A stretch of 64,000 nt of DNA from assembly GCF_020176955.2 (NCBI RefSeq), contig NZ_JAIUCZ020000018.1, positions 62,001 to 126,000 on the forward strand, written 5' to 3'. The notes under the pieces were generated by a model. That model did not search any database. It was not told the origin of the DNA and worked only from the letters and a program-made list of their open reading frames with translations. A program made the position numbers and the translations under genes. Positions 42,240 through 49,636 of the stretch are shown one piece after another. Every line of letters starts with the position of its first letter. The stretch's first letter is position 1. Origin of the DNA: Nocardia sp. alder85J (GTDB lineage Bacteria; Actinomycetota; Actinomycetes; Mycobacteriales; Mycobacteriaceae).

Positions 42240-42854
42240 GTGAGCACCCCGAATCCACCGTCCGGTGGACCGCCGCTGCGTGCGCTCGCGATGGTGCTGA
42301 TCGCCCTGGCCATCGTGTTCGCCGGTCTCGGCGCGATGTCGCTGTCCAAGTCCGAGTCCGAGGGTTCGCAGACCGCCACGGTCGCGCCGGCCACCTCCTC
42401 GGCGGTCGCGGCCTCGCACCCGGCGGCGTCCGCCGCCGCCTCGTCGGCGGCCCCGGTGGTGACGTCCACCACAACCACGGAGTCGTCCCCGGCCGCCGAG
42501 GCCGCACCCACCGGCACGCCCGCCCCGGCCACCACCACCGCACCGCCCGCCGGCGCGACTTCGGCTGCGCCGGTGGACAAGTCGGTCCCGGTGCGGGTGC
42601 TCAACAACAGCACCATCGCGGGCCTGGCCGCCAAGACCGGCAGCCAGCTGACCTCCGGCGGCTGGAACGTCACCGAGACCGGCAACTATCCCGACGGTGT
42701 GGTGTCGCGTACCACCGTCTATTACGGCAGTTCCCCGCAGGAGAAGGCGGCGGCCCAGGCCATCGCGAACGACCTGGGGGTCACGGCCGAGCCGCGATTC
42801 GCCGGAATCGCCGACTCGCCGCCGGGTGTGATCGTGATCGTGACCGGCAACTGA
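42240..42854 (+). CDS. Membrane-anchored LytR_C-domain protein
   Basis: 204 residues: a short cytoplasmic N-terminus, one transmembrane helix (about 15-37: LRALAMVLIALAIVFAGLGAM), a Ser/Thr/Ala/Pro-rich extracytoplasmic linker, and a C-terminal LytR_C domain (about 110-204: PVRVLNNSTIAGLAAKTGSQL ... VYYGSSPQEKAAAQAIAN ... PPGVIVIVTGN). Matches the locus of Rv0431 (tuberculin-related peptide). LytR_C domains occur in wall-polymer ligases, but the catalytic LCP domain is absent here. An in-frame ATG at 42213 overlapping the previous stop would add nine residues. Confidence 0.85.
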   Translation: MSTPNPPSGGPPLRALAMVLIALAIVFAGLGAMSLSKSESEGSQTATVAPATSSAVAASHPAASAAASSAAPVVTSTTTTESSPAAEAAPTGTPAPATTTAPPAGATSAAPVDKSVPVRVLNNSTIAGLAAKTGSQLTSGGWNVTETGNYPDGVVSRTTVYYGSSPQEKAAAQAIANDLGVTAEPRFAGIADSPPGVIVIVTGN

Positions 42855-42977
42855 AACACTGGTCGCCGGGTACCCGGCCGGCATCGGGCCTCGGCTCACC
42901 GCCGGGTGAGCCCGTGCGCGGGCGGCATAACGGCTCTGGCATCATCTTGTCCCGTAACGAATCCGATCATGCAGCTC

Positions 42978-43002
42978 TACTCGTAAACTCGGTACTCGTA
43001 AA
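42978..43002 (+). repeat. TACTCGTAAA direct repeat upstream of sodC
   Basis: TACTCGTAAA occurs at 42978-42987 and 42993-43002, 15 bp apart, the second running into the sodC ribosome binding site (AAAGGAG). It may be a small duplication or a regulatory site. Confidence 0.5.
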
Positions 43003-43013
43003 GGAGTTCCCCG

Positions 43014-43709
43014 ATGGCCCTGTCCACAATTCGTCGCCCCTCCTGGTGGACTGTGACCCCGGTGCTGGCGGTCGCGGTGCTCGGCCTCGCGGCCTGCTCC
43101 AACAGCCAGGAGTCGAGTGACGTCAAGGGCACCACACCGCCGGTGTGGACGGGTGCCACGGCCCCGAGCGGCGCCGCGACGGCGTCGGGTGAGCAGGCCC
43201 CCGGTGGCGCCAATCCGGCCGATTCGCTGAAGGCCGACCTCAAGGACGCCTCGGGCGCGAGCGTCGGGACCGTGACCATCGTGAAGTCGGGCACCCACCT
43301 CGAGCTCACCGTCGACGCGCACGGCCTCAAGCCCGGTTTCCACGGCATGCACTTCCACGCGAACGGCAAGTGCGAGCCCAATTCGGTGGCGCCGACCGGC
43401 GGCCCGGCGGGCGACTTCCTCTCCGCCGGTGGGCATCTGCAACTCGGCGACACCATGACCAAGCCGGCCAGCGGCGACCTGACCTCCCTCGAGGTGCGGC
43501 AGGACGGCACCGCGAAGCTGGTCACCACCACAGATTCCGTCACGCTGGACGATGTGAAGGGCAAGGCCCTGATCATCCACGCCGGTGCGGACAACTTCGG
43601 CAATATTCCGAGCCGGTACACGCAGGCCGGTGGCGCCAGCGGACCGGACGCCGAGACCATGGCGACCGGTGACGCGGGCGCCCGGGTCGCCTGCGGCGTC
43701 GTCGGGTAA
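43014..43709 (+). CDS. sodC: Cu-type superoxide dismutase lipoprotein
   Basis: Periplasmic/wall-associated enzyme that converts superoxide to peroxide and oxygen. The 231-residue precursor has a signal peptide ending VLGLAAC (lipobox, Cys28). The copper site is seen in FHGMHFHANGKC (two His), SAGGHLQLG (His) and IIHAGADNFG (His); the catalytic Arg is in GARVACGVVG, and the disulfide cysteines are present. The zinc-loop His/Asp ligands of ordinary Cu,Zn enzymes are not visible between GGHLQLG and SGDLTSL, as in the copper-only M. tuberculosis SodC. Ribosome site AAAGGAG. Confidence 0.95.
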   Translation: MALSTIRRPSWWTVTPVLAVAVLGLAACSNSQESSDVKGTTPPVWTGATAPSGAATASGEQAPGGANPADSLKADLKDASGASVGTVTIVKSGTHLELTVDAHGLKPGFHGMHFHANGKCEPNSVAPTGGPAGDFLSAGGHLQLGDTMTKPASGDLTSLEVRQDGTAKLVTTTDSVTLDDVKGKALIIHAGADNFGNIPSRYTQAGGASGPDAETMATGDAGARVACGVVG

Positions 43710-43722
43710 CAGGGGGAGAGCT

Positions 43723-44868
43723 ATGGGCGGGGCAGGCTTGCACACGGTTCACTGGAACAGCTCGCCCCGGCCCACCCTGGGCGTCGAATGGGAGATCGCG
43801 CTCGTCGACAAGCGCACGCGCGATCTGTCCAACACCGCGGCCGAGGTCTTCGACGCGGTCGGCGACCTGCGCGCCACCGACGGCCGTCCACAGGTCACGA
43901 AGGAGTTGTTGCGCAACACCGTCGAGATCGTCAGCGGCATCCACGACACCGTCGCCGAGGTCGTCGACGATCTGTCCGGCACCGTGGACGCCGTCCGGCG
44001 CGCGGCCGATCCGCTCGGTGTGGATCTGTTCTGCGCCGGTACCCATCCGTTCGCGCAGTGGTCCACCCAGCAGCTGACCCGCTCGGAGCACTACGACGAG
44101 CTGATCGAGCGCACCCAGTGGTGGGGCCGGCAGATGCTGATCTGGGGTGTGCACGTCCATGTGGGAATCTCGCACCCGGACAAGGTTTTCCCGATCCTCA
44201 ACCATCTGCTGCTGGCCTACCCGCATCTGCTCGCGCTGTCGGCCTCGTCGCCGATGTGGTCCGGCCTGGACACCGGATACGCCAGCAACCGGGCGCTGAT
44301 GTTCCAGCAGCTGCCCACCGCCGGATTGCCGTTCCAGTTCGAGAACTGGACGCAGTTCGAGGCTTTCGTGCACGACCAGCTCAAGACCGGCGTGTTCGAA
44401 CAGCTCGGCGGTATGCACTGGGATATCCGCCCGGCCCCGAAATGGGGCACCATCGAGGTCCGGGTGTGCGACGGAATCTCCACGCGCGCAGAGCTTTCCG
44501 CGCTGGTGGCGCTGATCCACTGCCTGGTCGTGGACATCGATCACCGGGTCAGCGCCGGTGAGACATTGCCCACTATTCCGCCGTGGCACGTCCAGGAGAA
44601 CAAATGGCGCGCGGCCCGCTACGGGCTGGACGCGATCATCATCACCGACGCCGCCAGCAACGAGCGGCTGGTCACCGACGATCTGGCCGATCTGCTCGGA
44701 CGGCTCGAACCCACCGCGAAACTGCTCGGCTGTGAGAAGGAACTGGCGCTGGTGGCGGAGATCCCGCAGCGCGGCGCCTCCTACCAGCGGCAACGCCGGG
44801 TGGCGGCGGCCGCCCAGGGTGATCTGATCGCCGTCGTCGACGCGCTGGTCAAGGAACTCGACGCCTGA
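43723..44868 (+). CDS. YbdK-type carboxylate-amine ligase (glutamate-cysteine ligase 2 family)
   Basis: 381-residue ATP-dependent ligase of the GCS2 family, 13 nt after sodC. Key strings: TLGVEWEIALVD (metal-binding Glu pair), GTHPFAQW, HVHVGISHPDKV, FQFENWTQFEAFV, HWDIRPAPKWGTIEVRVCDG and NKWRAARYGLDA. YbdK proteins have weak glutamate-cysteine ligase activity in vitro. In a mycothiol-producing lineage the in vivo substrate is unclear; ergothioneine synthesis uses a different (EgtA) protein. Proximity to sodC hints at oxidative-stress metabolism. The frame is open upstream inside sodC, but the ATG with AGGGGGAGAG before it is the start. Confidence 0.9.
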   Translation: MGGAGLHTVHWNSSPRPTLGVEWEIALVDKRTRDLSNTAAEVFDAVGDLRATDGRPQVTKELLRNTVEIVSGIHDTVAEVVDDLSGTVDAVRRAADPLGVDLFCAGTHPFAQWSTQQLTRSEHYDELIERTQWWGRQMLIWGVHVHVGISHPDKVFPILNHLLLAYPHLLALSASSPMWSGLDTGYASNRALMFQQLPTAGLPFQFENWTQFEAFVHDQLKTGVFEQLGGMHWDIRPAPKWGTIEVRVCDGISTRAELSALVALIHCLVVDIDHRVSAGETLPTIPPWHVQENKWRAARYGLDAIIITDAASNERLVTDDLADLLGRLEPTAKLLGCEKELALVAEIPQRGASYQRQRRVAAAAQGDLIAVVDALVKELDA

Positions 44869-45019
44869 CGGGCGGCCCTCCGCACTACAGCCCGGTCTCT
44901 CTCGCTCCGATCCGGCCATGGTCACGATCGGGTGCGTTCCGTAACCGCCGGTACACCGGCCGTTGCCGTTCGGTAGTCGCTGATTCAGCTGCCCAGAGGG
45001 GTGGCGTTCATCGTATGTT

Positions 45020-45025
45020 TACTAT
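45020..45025 (+). promoter_or_regulatory. -10 element (TACTAT) of leaderless PAP2 gene
   Basis: TACTAT ends 6 nt before the GTG start at 45032, with no ribosome binding site between. Confidence 0.45.
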
Positions 45026-45031
45026 GGTCGA

Positions 45032-46396
45032 GTGCTTCTCGACGACACCCGCTCCGATCTCGGTGGTGTGGCTCGCCGTGGTCGGCTCCGGTTGCCGTCG
45101 AGGCGGCTACTGGTCGTCGCCGCGGTCGCCGCTGTCCCGATCCTGCTGATCGCCCTGCAACTGGTGGCCGCCCGCCGCGGCTTCGAAGGTCCGTTGCAGA
45201 GTCTGTGGTCGGATTACACGGGCGTACCCGAATCCGTCTCGGTGCCGTGGGCCGGCCTGGCGCTGGCGCTGATCGGATTGTCCTGGCGCCGGCGGTTTCT
45301 CACCCTCGGCGCGGCGATCGCTCTGGACGCGATCTACGCGGTGGTCCGGGTGCTGCTCGGCGGGCCGCTGACCTTCGGCAACGGTCCGGTGCTGGCGCTG
45401 ACCGGGCTGGCGCTGGTGGCCTGGCTCGGCTGGGAGGGCCGCGACAAGCGCAACGCCCTGCACGCCGCCGCCCTCGGCGCGCTGCTGGTGCTCGCCACCA
45501 AGGTGGGCGACGTCTGGTTGCACATCACCGTGCTGGCGGGCCCGCGGGTGCTGGATCGCTATGTGGTGCTGGCCGATCACGCCTTCGGCGAACCGTCGTG
45601 GCTGCTGGGCCGGGCGGTCGCGGCGCTCGGGCCGCAGGTGTACGCGGTACTGCACTGGGTGTACATCGAACTGCCGGTCGCCGCGATGGTGGTCGCGGTG
45701 TGGCAGCTGCGTCACGTGGTGAAGACCGGGGTGTGGCCGCGGCACTATCTGGTGCGCACCTTCCTGACCGTCGGGCTGCTCGGCCCGGTCATCTATGTGC
45801 TGTTCCCGGTGGTGGGCCCCGTGTTCGCCTTCGGCGCCGACGGCCACGGCCTGCAACTGGGCAACTACTGGCCGCATGTGGTGCCGCCGCTGGACCACGC
45901 CCCCGCCGCGTTGCCGTTCGACACCTTCACACCCCGCAACTGCATGCCCTCGATGCACACCGCCTGGGCCACCTCGCTGTTCCTGCACTCCCGCCGCGAT
46001 ACCGACGGTTCCCCGGCGCCGCGCTGGCTGCGCTGGGGTGGCGTCTTCTGGGTGGTGTGCACGCTGTCGGCGACCCTCGGCTTCGGCTACCACTACGGCA
46101 GTGATCTGGTCGCGGGCTTCGTGCTGTGCCTCACCGTCGAATCCGCGCTGCGCGCCCCGGAACGCGGCTGGGACCGCACCCGGGTCACCCTGGTCGCCGG
46201 GGGAGCGACCCTGCTGGCCGGCCTGCTGCTGTCCTATCGGTTCCTGGCCGTGTGGATGTCGCAGCACGCGCTGCCCGCCGGGGTCATCGCCGTCGGCCTG
46301 GTCGCGGGGTACGCCTGGGCCTTTCACGCGGCCTGGTTCGCCCGCCCCCGCGTCGCCGAGCCGCCGCTGCCGGTCCAGCCCGCTCACGCCGGCTGA
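45032..46396 (+). CDS. PAP2/Aur1-like membrane phosphotransferase or phosphatase
   Basis: 454-residue polytopic protein (about ten hydrophobic segments). The C-terminal half carries the catalytic motifs of the PAP2_3 (Aur1/Ipt1 inositol-phosphotransferase-like) group: NCMPSMHTAWATSLFLHSRR (about residue 305) and GFGYHYGSDLVAGF (about 350), supplying the two catalytic His and an Asp. The N-terminal half has several additional helices. A role in lipid-linked phosphate transfer at the outer face of the membrane (phosphoinositide, polyprenyl phosphate or wall glycolipid) is likely but the substrate is unknown. Confidence 0.85.
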   Translation: MLLDDTRSDLGGVARRGRLRLPSRRLLVVAAVAAVPILLIALQLVAARRGFEGPLQSLWSDYTGVPESVSVPWAGLALALIGLSWRRRFLTLGAAIALDAIYAVVRVLLGGPLTFGNGPVLALTGLALVAWLGWEGRDKRNALHAAALGALLVLATKVGDVWLHITVLAGPRVLDRYVVLADHAFGEPSWLLGRAVAALGPQVYAVLHWVYIELPVAAMVVAVWQLRHVVKTGVWPRHYLVRTFLTVGLLGPVIYVLFPVVGPVFAFGADGHGLQLGNYWPHVVPPLDHAPAALPFDTFTPRNCMPSMHTAWATSLFLHSRRDTDGSPAPRWLRWGGVFWVVCTLSATLGFGYHYGSDLVAGFVLCLTVESALRAPERGWDRTRVTLVAGGATLLAGLLLSYRFLAVWMSQHALPAGVIAVGLVAGYAWAFHAAWFARPRVAEPPLPVQPAHAG

Positions 46397-46453
46397 GCCG
46401 CGCGATCATCCGGCTGAGCCGTGCGATCATCCGGCTGAGCCGTGCGATCCTCG
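46391..46453. repeat. 21-bp tandem repeat, three copies, at a convergent gene junction
   Basis: GGCTGAGCCGYGCGATCMTCS is repeated three times; the first copy contains the stop codon of the PAP2 gene. Each unit begins with the small palindrome GGCT-G-AGCC. A decayed fourth element (GGGCCGCGCGATCACCGGCC) follows. It fills most of the gap to the convergent mnhG gene and may act in transcript termination. Confidence 0.9.
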
Positions 46454-46493
46454 GGTACCGGGCCGCGCGATCACCGGCCGTGGCGCGCGCACC

Positions 46494-46856
46494 TCATTCG
46501 AGTTCCTCGTCGCCGAGTTCGTTGACCAGCAGCAGGCCGTCGCGGTTGCGCTGCTCGCGATAGGCGGTGCGGCCCAGCAGATGTGCGATGGCCGGGGCGG
46601 TGACCAGGGTGAACAGCCCCACCAGCAGCAGCACCCAGAAGCTGCCGTGGCCGTGTAGTTCGAGCGCGGCGCCGATCAGCACCAGCACCAGCCCCACCAC
46701 CTGCGGTTTGGTGGCGGCGTGCATGCGAGAGAGGGTGTCCGGGAAGCGGATCAGGGCCAGCGCCGCGGTGAACGCCAGCGCCGCACCCGACAGGATCAGC
46801 ACACCGGCCACCCAGTGCATGCCGCCGTGCAGCCAGGCAGACCATCCGCTCCTCAT
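46494..46856 (-). CDS. mnhG: Na+/H+ antiporter subunit G
   Basis: 120-residue small membrane subunit of the Mrp/Mnh complex. Three helices (VAGVLILSGAALAFTAALALI, VVGLVLVLIGAALEL, VLLLVGLFTLVTAPAIAHLLG) and the family string RFPDTLSRMHAATKPQ between the first two. Last gene of the operon; ATGA overlap with mnhF. MrpE, F and G together support assembly and cation transport by the A and D subunits. Confidence 0.94.
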   Translation of the reverse strand: MRSGWSAWLHGGMHWVAGVLILSGAALAFTAALALIRFPDTLSRMHAATKPQVVGLVLVLIGAALELHGHGSFWVLLLVGLFTLVTAPAIAHLLGRTAYREQRNRDGLLLVNELGDEELE

Positions 46857-47113
46857 CGGTCGTCCCGGACCCGGAAGCGGGTGACGGCGGCCGAGCCGAG
46901 GAAGCCGACCAGCGCCAGCGCCGTGATGGCGGGCAGCACCGCGGTGTCGTCGCTGTAGGCGGCCCAGACCGCCAGCCCGGAGGCCGCGATCGCCATCAGC
47001 GAGTCGATGCCGACGACCCGGTCCAGGGTGTTCGGCCCGGACAGGATCCGATAGGCGGTGAGCAGCGCCGCGGCGGCCAGCAGCACCCCCGCGACGATCG
47101 CGACGACGGTCAT
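46853..47113 (-). CDS. mnhF: Na+/H+ antiporter subunit F
   Basis: 86-residue three-helix membrane protein. Family string AYRILSGPNTLDRVVGIDSLM (residues about 20-40) is the MrpF signature. The frame stays open upstream inside mnhE as a shadow; the ATG at 47113 overlaps the mnhE stop by 4 nt and gives the normal family length. Required component of the Mrp complex. Confidence 0.94.
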   Translation of the reverse strand: MTVVAIVAGVLLAAAALLTAYRILSGPNTLDRVVGIDSLMAIAASGLAVWAAYSDDTAVLPAITALALVGFLGSAAVTRFRVRDDR

Positions 47114-47646
47114 GACTCCTCCTCGGTGATCGCCGCGCCGGGGTCCGGCGGGCGTTCGAAGCTGTCGATCAGCAGCCGTTCCAGCCGCCGGGTGCTGCGG
47201 TAGAACTTCTCGACGGCGGCATCGCTGCCGACATCCAGCACATGGACCCAGACGGTCGGATTGGTCCGGTCGATCTCCAGCACCATGGTGCCGGGGATCA
47301 GATTCAGCAGATCCGTGCACAGCACCAGCACCAGATCCGAGCGGATGGACAGCCGCATCCGCAGCACCCCCGAGGTCGGCGCCCCCGCGGGCCGGATCGC
47401 GAACCAGGCGATCTGGAGACTGGATTCCAGCGCGTAGTACGCACTGGCGAGCAGCAGTTCGAGCAGCGGCAGCGGGCGGATCCGGCCGGTGACGGTCACT
47501 CGCGGCAGCGGCAGCGAGGCCGTCACCACCGCCGCGATCACCAGCCCCGCCAGCAGATTGCCGACGCTGACATCACCCCACAGCGCCATGTAGACGACAC
47601 CCAGCCAGAGCAGCACCCCGATCCGGACCGCGGTCTCGCGGGTCAC
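47110..47646 (-). CDS. mnhE: Na+/H+ antiporter subunit E
   Basis: 178-residue subunit with two N-terminal helices (VLLWLGVVYMALWG, LLAGLVIAAVVTASL), the PLPLLELLLASAYYALESSLQIAW amphipathic region (read in parts), and a cytoplasmic C-terminal domain with LCTDLLNLIPGTMVLEID and VHVLDVGS. This is the normal MrpE layout. The GTG start overlaps the mnhD stop by 4 nt; the frame further upstream is a shadow of mnhD. Confidence 0.93.
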   Translation of the reverse strand: MTRETAVRIGVLLWLGVVYMALWGDVSVGNLLAGLVIAAVVTASLPLPRVTVTGRIRPLPLLELLLASAYYALESSLQIAWFAIRPAGAPTSGVLRMRLSIRSDLVLVLCTDLLNLIPGTMVLEIDRTNPTVWVHVLDVGSDAAVEKFYRSTRRLERLLIDSFERPPDPGAAITEEES

Positions 47647-49259
47647 CGGTCGCCTCCGGACCGCCACGAATCGGCCGGGCCCAGCACGGTGTTCAGGTAG
47701 TCGGCGCGATGCCCGAGATCGGTGGCGGCCCGGCCCGCGATGCCCAGAATGGGCCCGGCGAACACGGTGAGGCCGAGCCCGACGGCGATCAGCGCCGCGG
47801 TCGGCACCAGCATCAGCCGCGGGATGCGGCCCGGATCGCGCCGATCCGCGAACAGCACATCGGTGGACTCGTCGATCAGCGCCGACGGTGCGGCATCGGC
47901 GAATTCGCCCTCGGGCGCCTGGGTCCGGGACCGCCAGAACGCCTTGCTCCACACCCGGGCCATCACGTACAGCGTCAGCAGGCTGGTGAGCACGGACCCG
48001 GCCACCAGCACCCAGGCCAGCACGCCGCCCTCGGCAGCGCCCGCCTCCAGCAGCACGGTCTTGCCGATGAAGCCCGAGAACGGCGGTATGCCACCGAGAT
48101 TCAGCGCCGGCAGGCCGAACAGCAGGGCCAGCAGCGGGCTCGCGGCCAGCAGGCCGCCGAGCCGGTCCAGCGAGGCGGACCCGGCCTGCCGCTCGATCAG
48201 CCCCACCACCAGGAAAAGCGTGGTCTGCACCAGAATGTGGTGGGCCACGTAGTAGACCGTGCCGGTCAGGCCCGCGACGGTGTTGAGCCCCACGCCGAAC
48301 ATCAGATAGCCGATGTGACTGACCAGTGTGAACGACAGCAGTCGCTTGATATCGCTCTGCGCGACCGCGCCGAGGATGCCGATCAGCATGGTCAGCAGCC
48401 CGCACACCAGCAGCACCCGGTCGAAGTGGCTGGTCGGGAACAGCAGGGTATGCATCCGGATGATTGCGTACACACCGACTTTCGTCAGCAGGCCCGCGAA
48501 CACCGCGGTCACCGGCGCCGGCGCGGTCGGATACGAATCCGGCAACCAGTTCGACAGCGGGAACACCGCCGCCTTGATCCCGAACGCCACCAGCAGGACC
48601 GCGTAGATGGCGCTGCGCACCCCACTGGGCACCTCGCCGAGCCGGGTCGCCATGTGGGCCAGGTTCAGGGTGCCGGTGGCCGCGTAGGCCAGCGCGATTC
48701 CGATGAGGAAGATCAGCGAGGACAGCATCGAGACCAGCACGTACGACACCCCGGCCCGGACCCGGTCGGCGCTGGCGCCCAGGGTGAGCAGGACGAACGA
48801 CGAGGTCAGCAGCACCTCGAAGCCGACGAACATGTTGAACAGGTCACCGGCGAGGAAGGCGATCGACACGCCCGCGCTCAGCACCAGATAGGTCGGTTGG
48901 AAGATCGAGGTCGGCTGCCGTTCGGCGCCGTCGCTGATACCCTGCCCGACGGCGTACACGAGCACCGCCAGCAGCACGATCGCCGACACCAGCAGCATCG
49001 CCGCCGACAGCCGGTCCACCACCAGGGTGATGCCGATCGGCGTGCGCCAGCCGCCGATCTGGAGGGCGGACATGCCGTACCGGTCGGCGAGCCACAGCAG
49101 CAGCGCGTCGATCACCACCAGCGCGGTCAGGGCGGCCACCGAGATCGATTGCTGCAAGCGCGGTTTGCGCCCGGCGATGAGCGTGCCCGCGGCGGTGAGC
49201 AGCGGGATCAGCACGGGCAGCGGGGTCAGGATCGGTTGTAGTGCGGGGGAGAGGGTCAT
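47643..49259 (-). CDS. mnhD: Na+/H+ antiporter subunit D
   Basis: 538-residue proton-translocating subunit homologous to complex I NuoN/M. About 14 helices. Key strings: MFVGFEVLLTSSFVLL with the conserved charged Glu in helix 5, FGIKAAVFPLSNWLPDSYPTAPAPVTAVFAGLLTKVGVYAI (read in parts; Lys in helix 7 and the broken helix), SHIGYLMFGVG and GIPPFSGFIGKTVLLEAG. ATGA overlap with mnhC. Unlike fused subunit A it is of normal length. Confidence 0.95.
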   Translation of the reverse strand: MTLSPALQPILTPLPVLIPLLTAAGTLIAGRKPRLQQSISVAALTALVVIDALLLWLADRYGMSALQIGGWRTPIGITLVVDRLSAAMLLVSAIVLLAVLVYAVGQGISDGAERQPTSIFQPTYLVLSAGVSIAFLAGDLFNMFVGFEVLLTSSFVLLTLGASADRVRAGVSYVLVSMLSSLIFLIGIALAYAATGTLNLAHMATRLGEVPSGVRSAIYAVLLVAFGIKAAVFPLSNWLPDSYPTAPAPVTAVFAGLLTKVGVYAIIRMHTLLFPTSHFDRVLLVCGLLTMLIGILGAVAQSDIKRLLSFTLVSHIGYLMFGVGLNTVAGLTGTVYYVAHHILVQTTLFLVVGLIERQAGSASLDRLGGLLAASPLLALLFGLPALNLGGIPPFSGFIGKTVLLEAGAAEGGVLAWVLVAGSVLTSLLTLYVMARVWSKAFWRSRTQAPEGEFADAAPSALIDESTDVLFADRRDPGRIPRLMLVPTAALIAVGLGLTVFAGPILGIAGRAATDLGHRADYLNTVLGPADSWRSGGDR

Positions 49260-49636
49260 GTGTCGCGCTCCGCCTCCCGCTGGGCGGCGACCCGCAGGTC
49301 CTCCGGATCGTTCTCGATCTGTTCGGTGGTGGTCAGCGTGTAGGACCGGTAGGCCAGCGCCAGCACGAACGCGGCCACGCCCATGGTGATCACGATCGCG
49401 GTCAGCACCATGGCCTGGGCCAGCGGGTCGGCGGTGTCGTGGTGCACCCGATCGTGATCACCGAGGATCGGCGCGCGGCCGTCCGGGCCGCCGACGGTGA
49501 CGATGAGCAGATTCACCGCGTTGCCGAACAGGATCATCCCGAGCAGCATCTTCGACACCGCCCGTTCCAGCACCAGGTACACCCCGCAGGCGACGAGCAC
49601 GCCGATGAGGATCAGCAGGGTGAGATTCGACGTCAT
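49256..49636 (-). CDS. mnhC: Na+/H+ antiporter subunit C
   Basis: 126-residue three-helix subunit, homologous to complex I NuoK. Strings GVYLVLERAVSKMLLGMILFGNAVNLLIV (read in parts) and DPLAQAMVLTAIVITMGVAAFVLALAYR are characteristic. ATG at 49636 overlaps the mnhA stop by 4 nt (ATGA). C-terminal tail of about 25 charged residues. Confidence 0.95.
   Translation of the reverse strand: MTSNLTLLILIGVLVACGVYLVLERAVSKMLLGMILFGNAVNLLIVTVGGPDGRAPILGDHDRVHHDTADPLAQAMVLTAIVITMGVAAFVLALAYRSYTLTTTEQIENDPEDLRVAAQREAERDT

Noticed and set aside
46391..46453. 21-bp repeats considered as CRISPR or integrative-element attachment sites
   Set aside because: No spacers, only three units, no integrase or transposase in the window.
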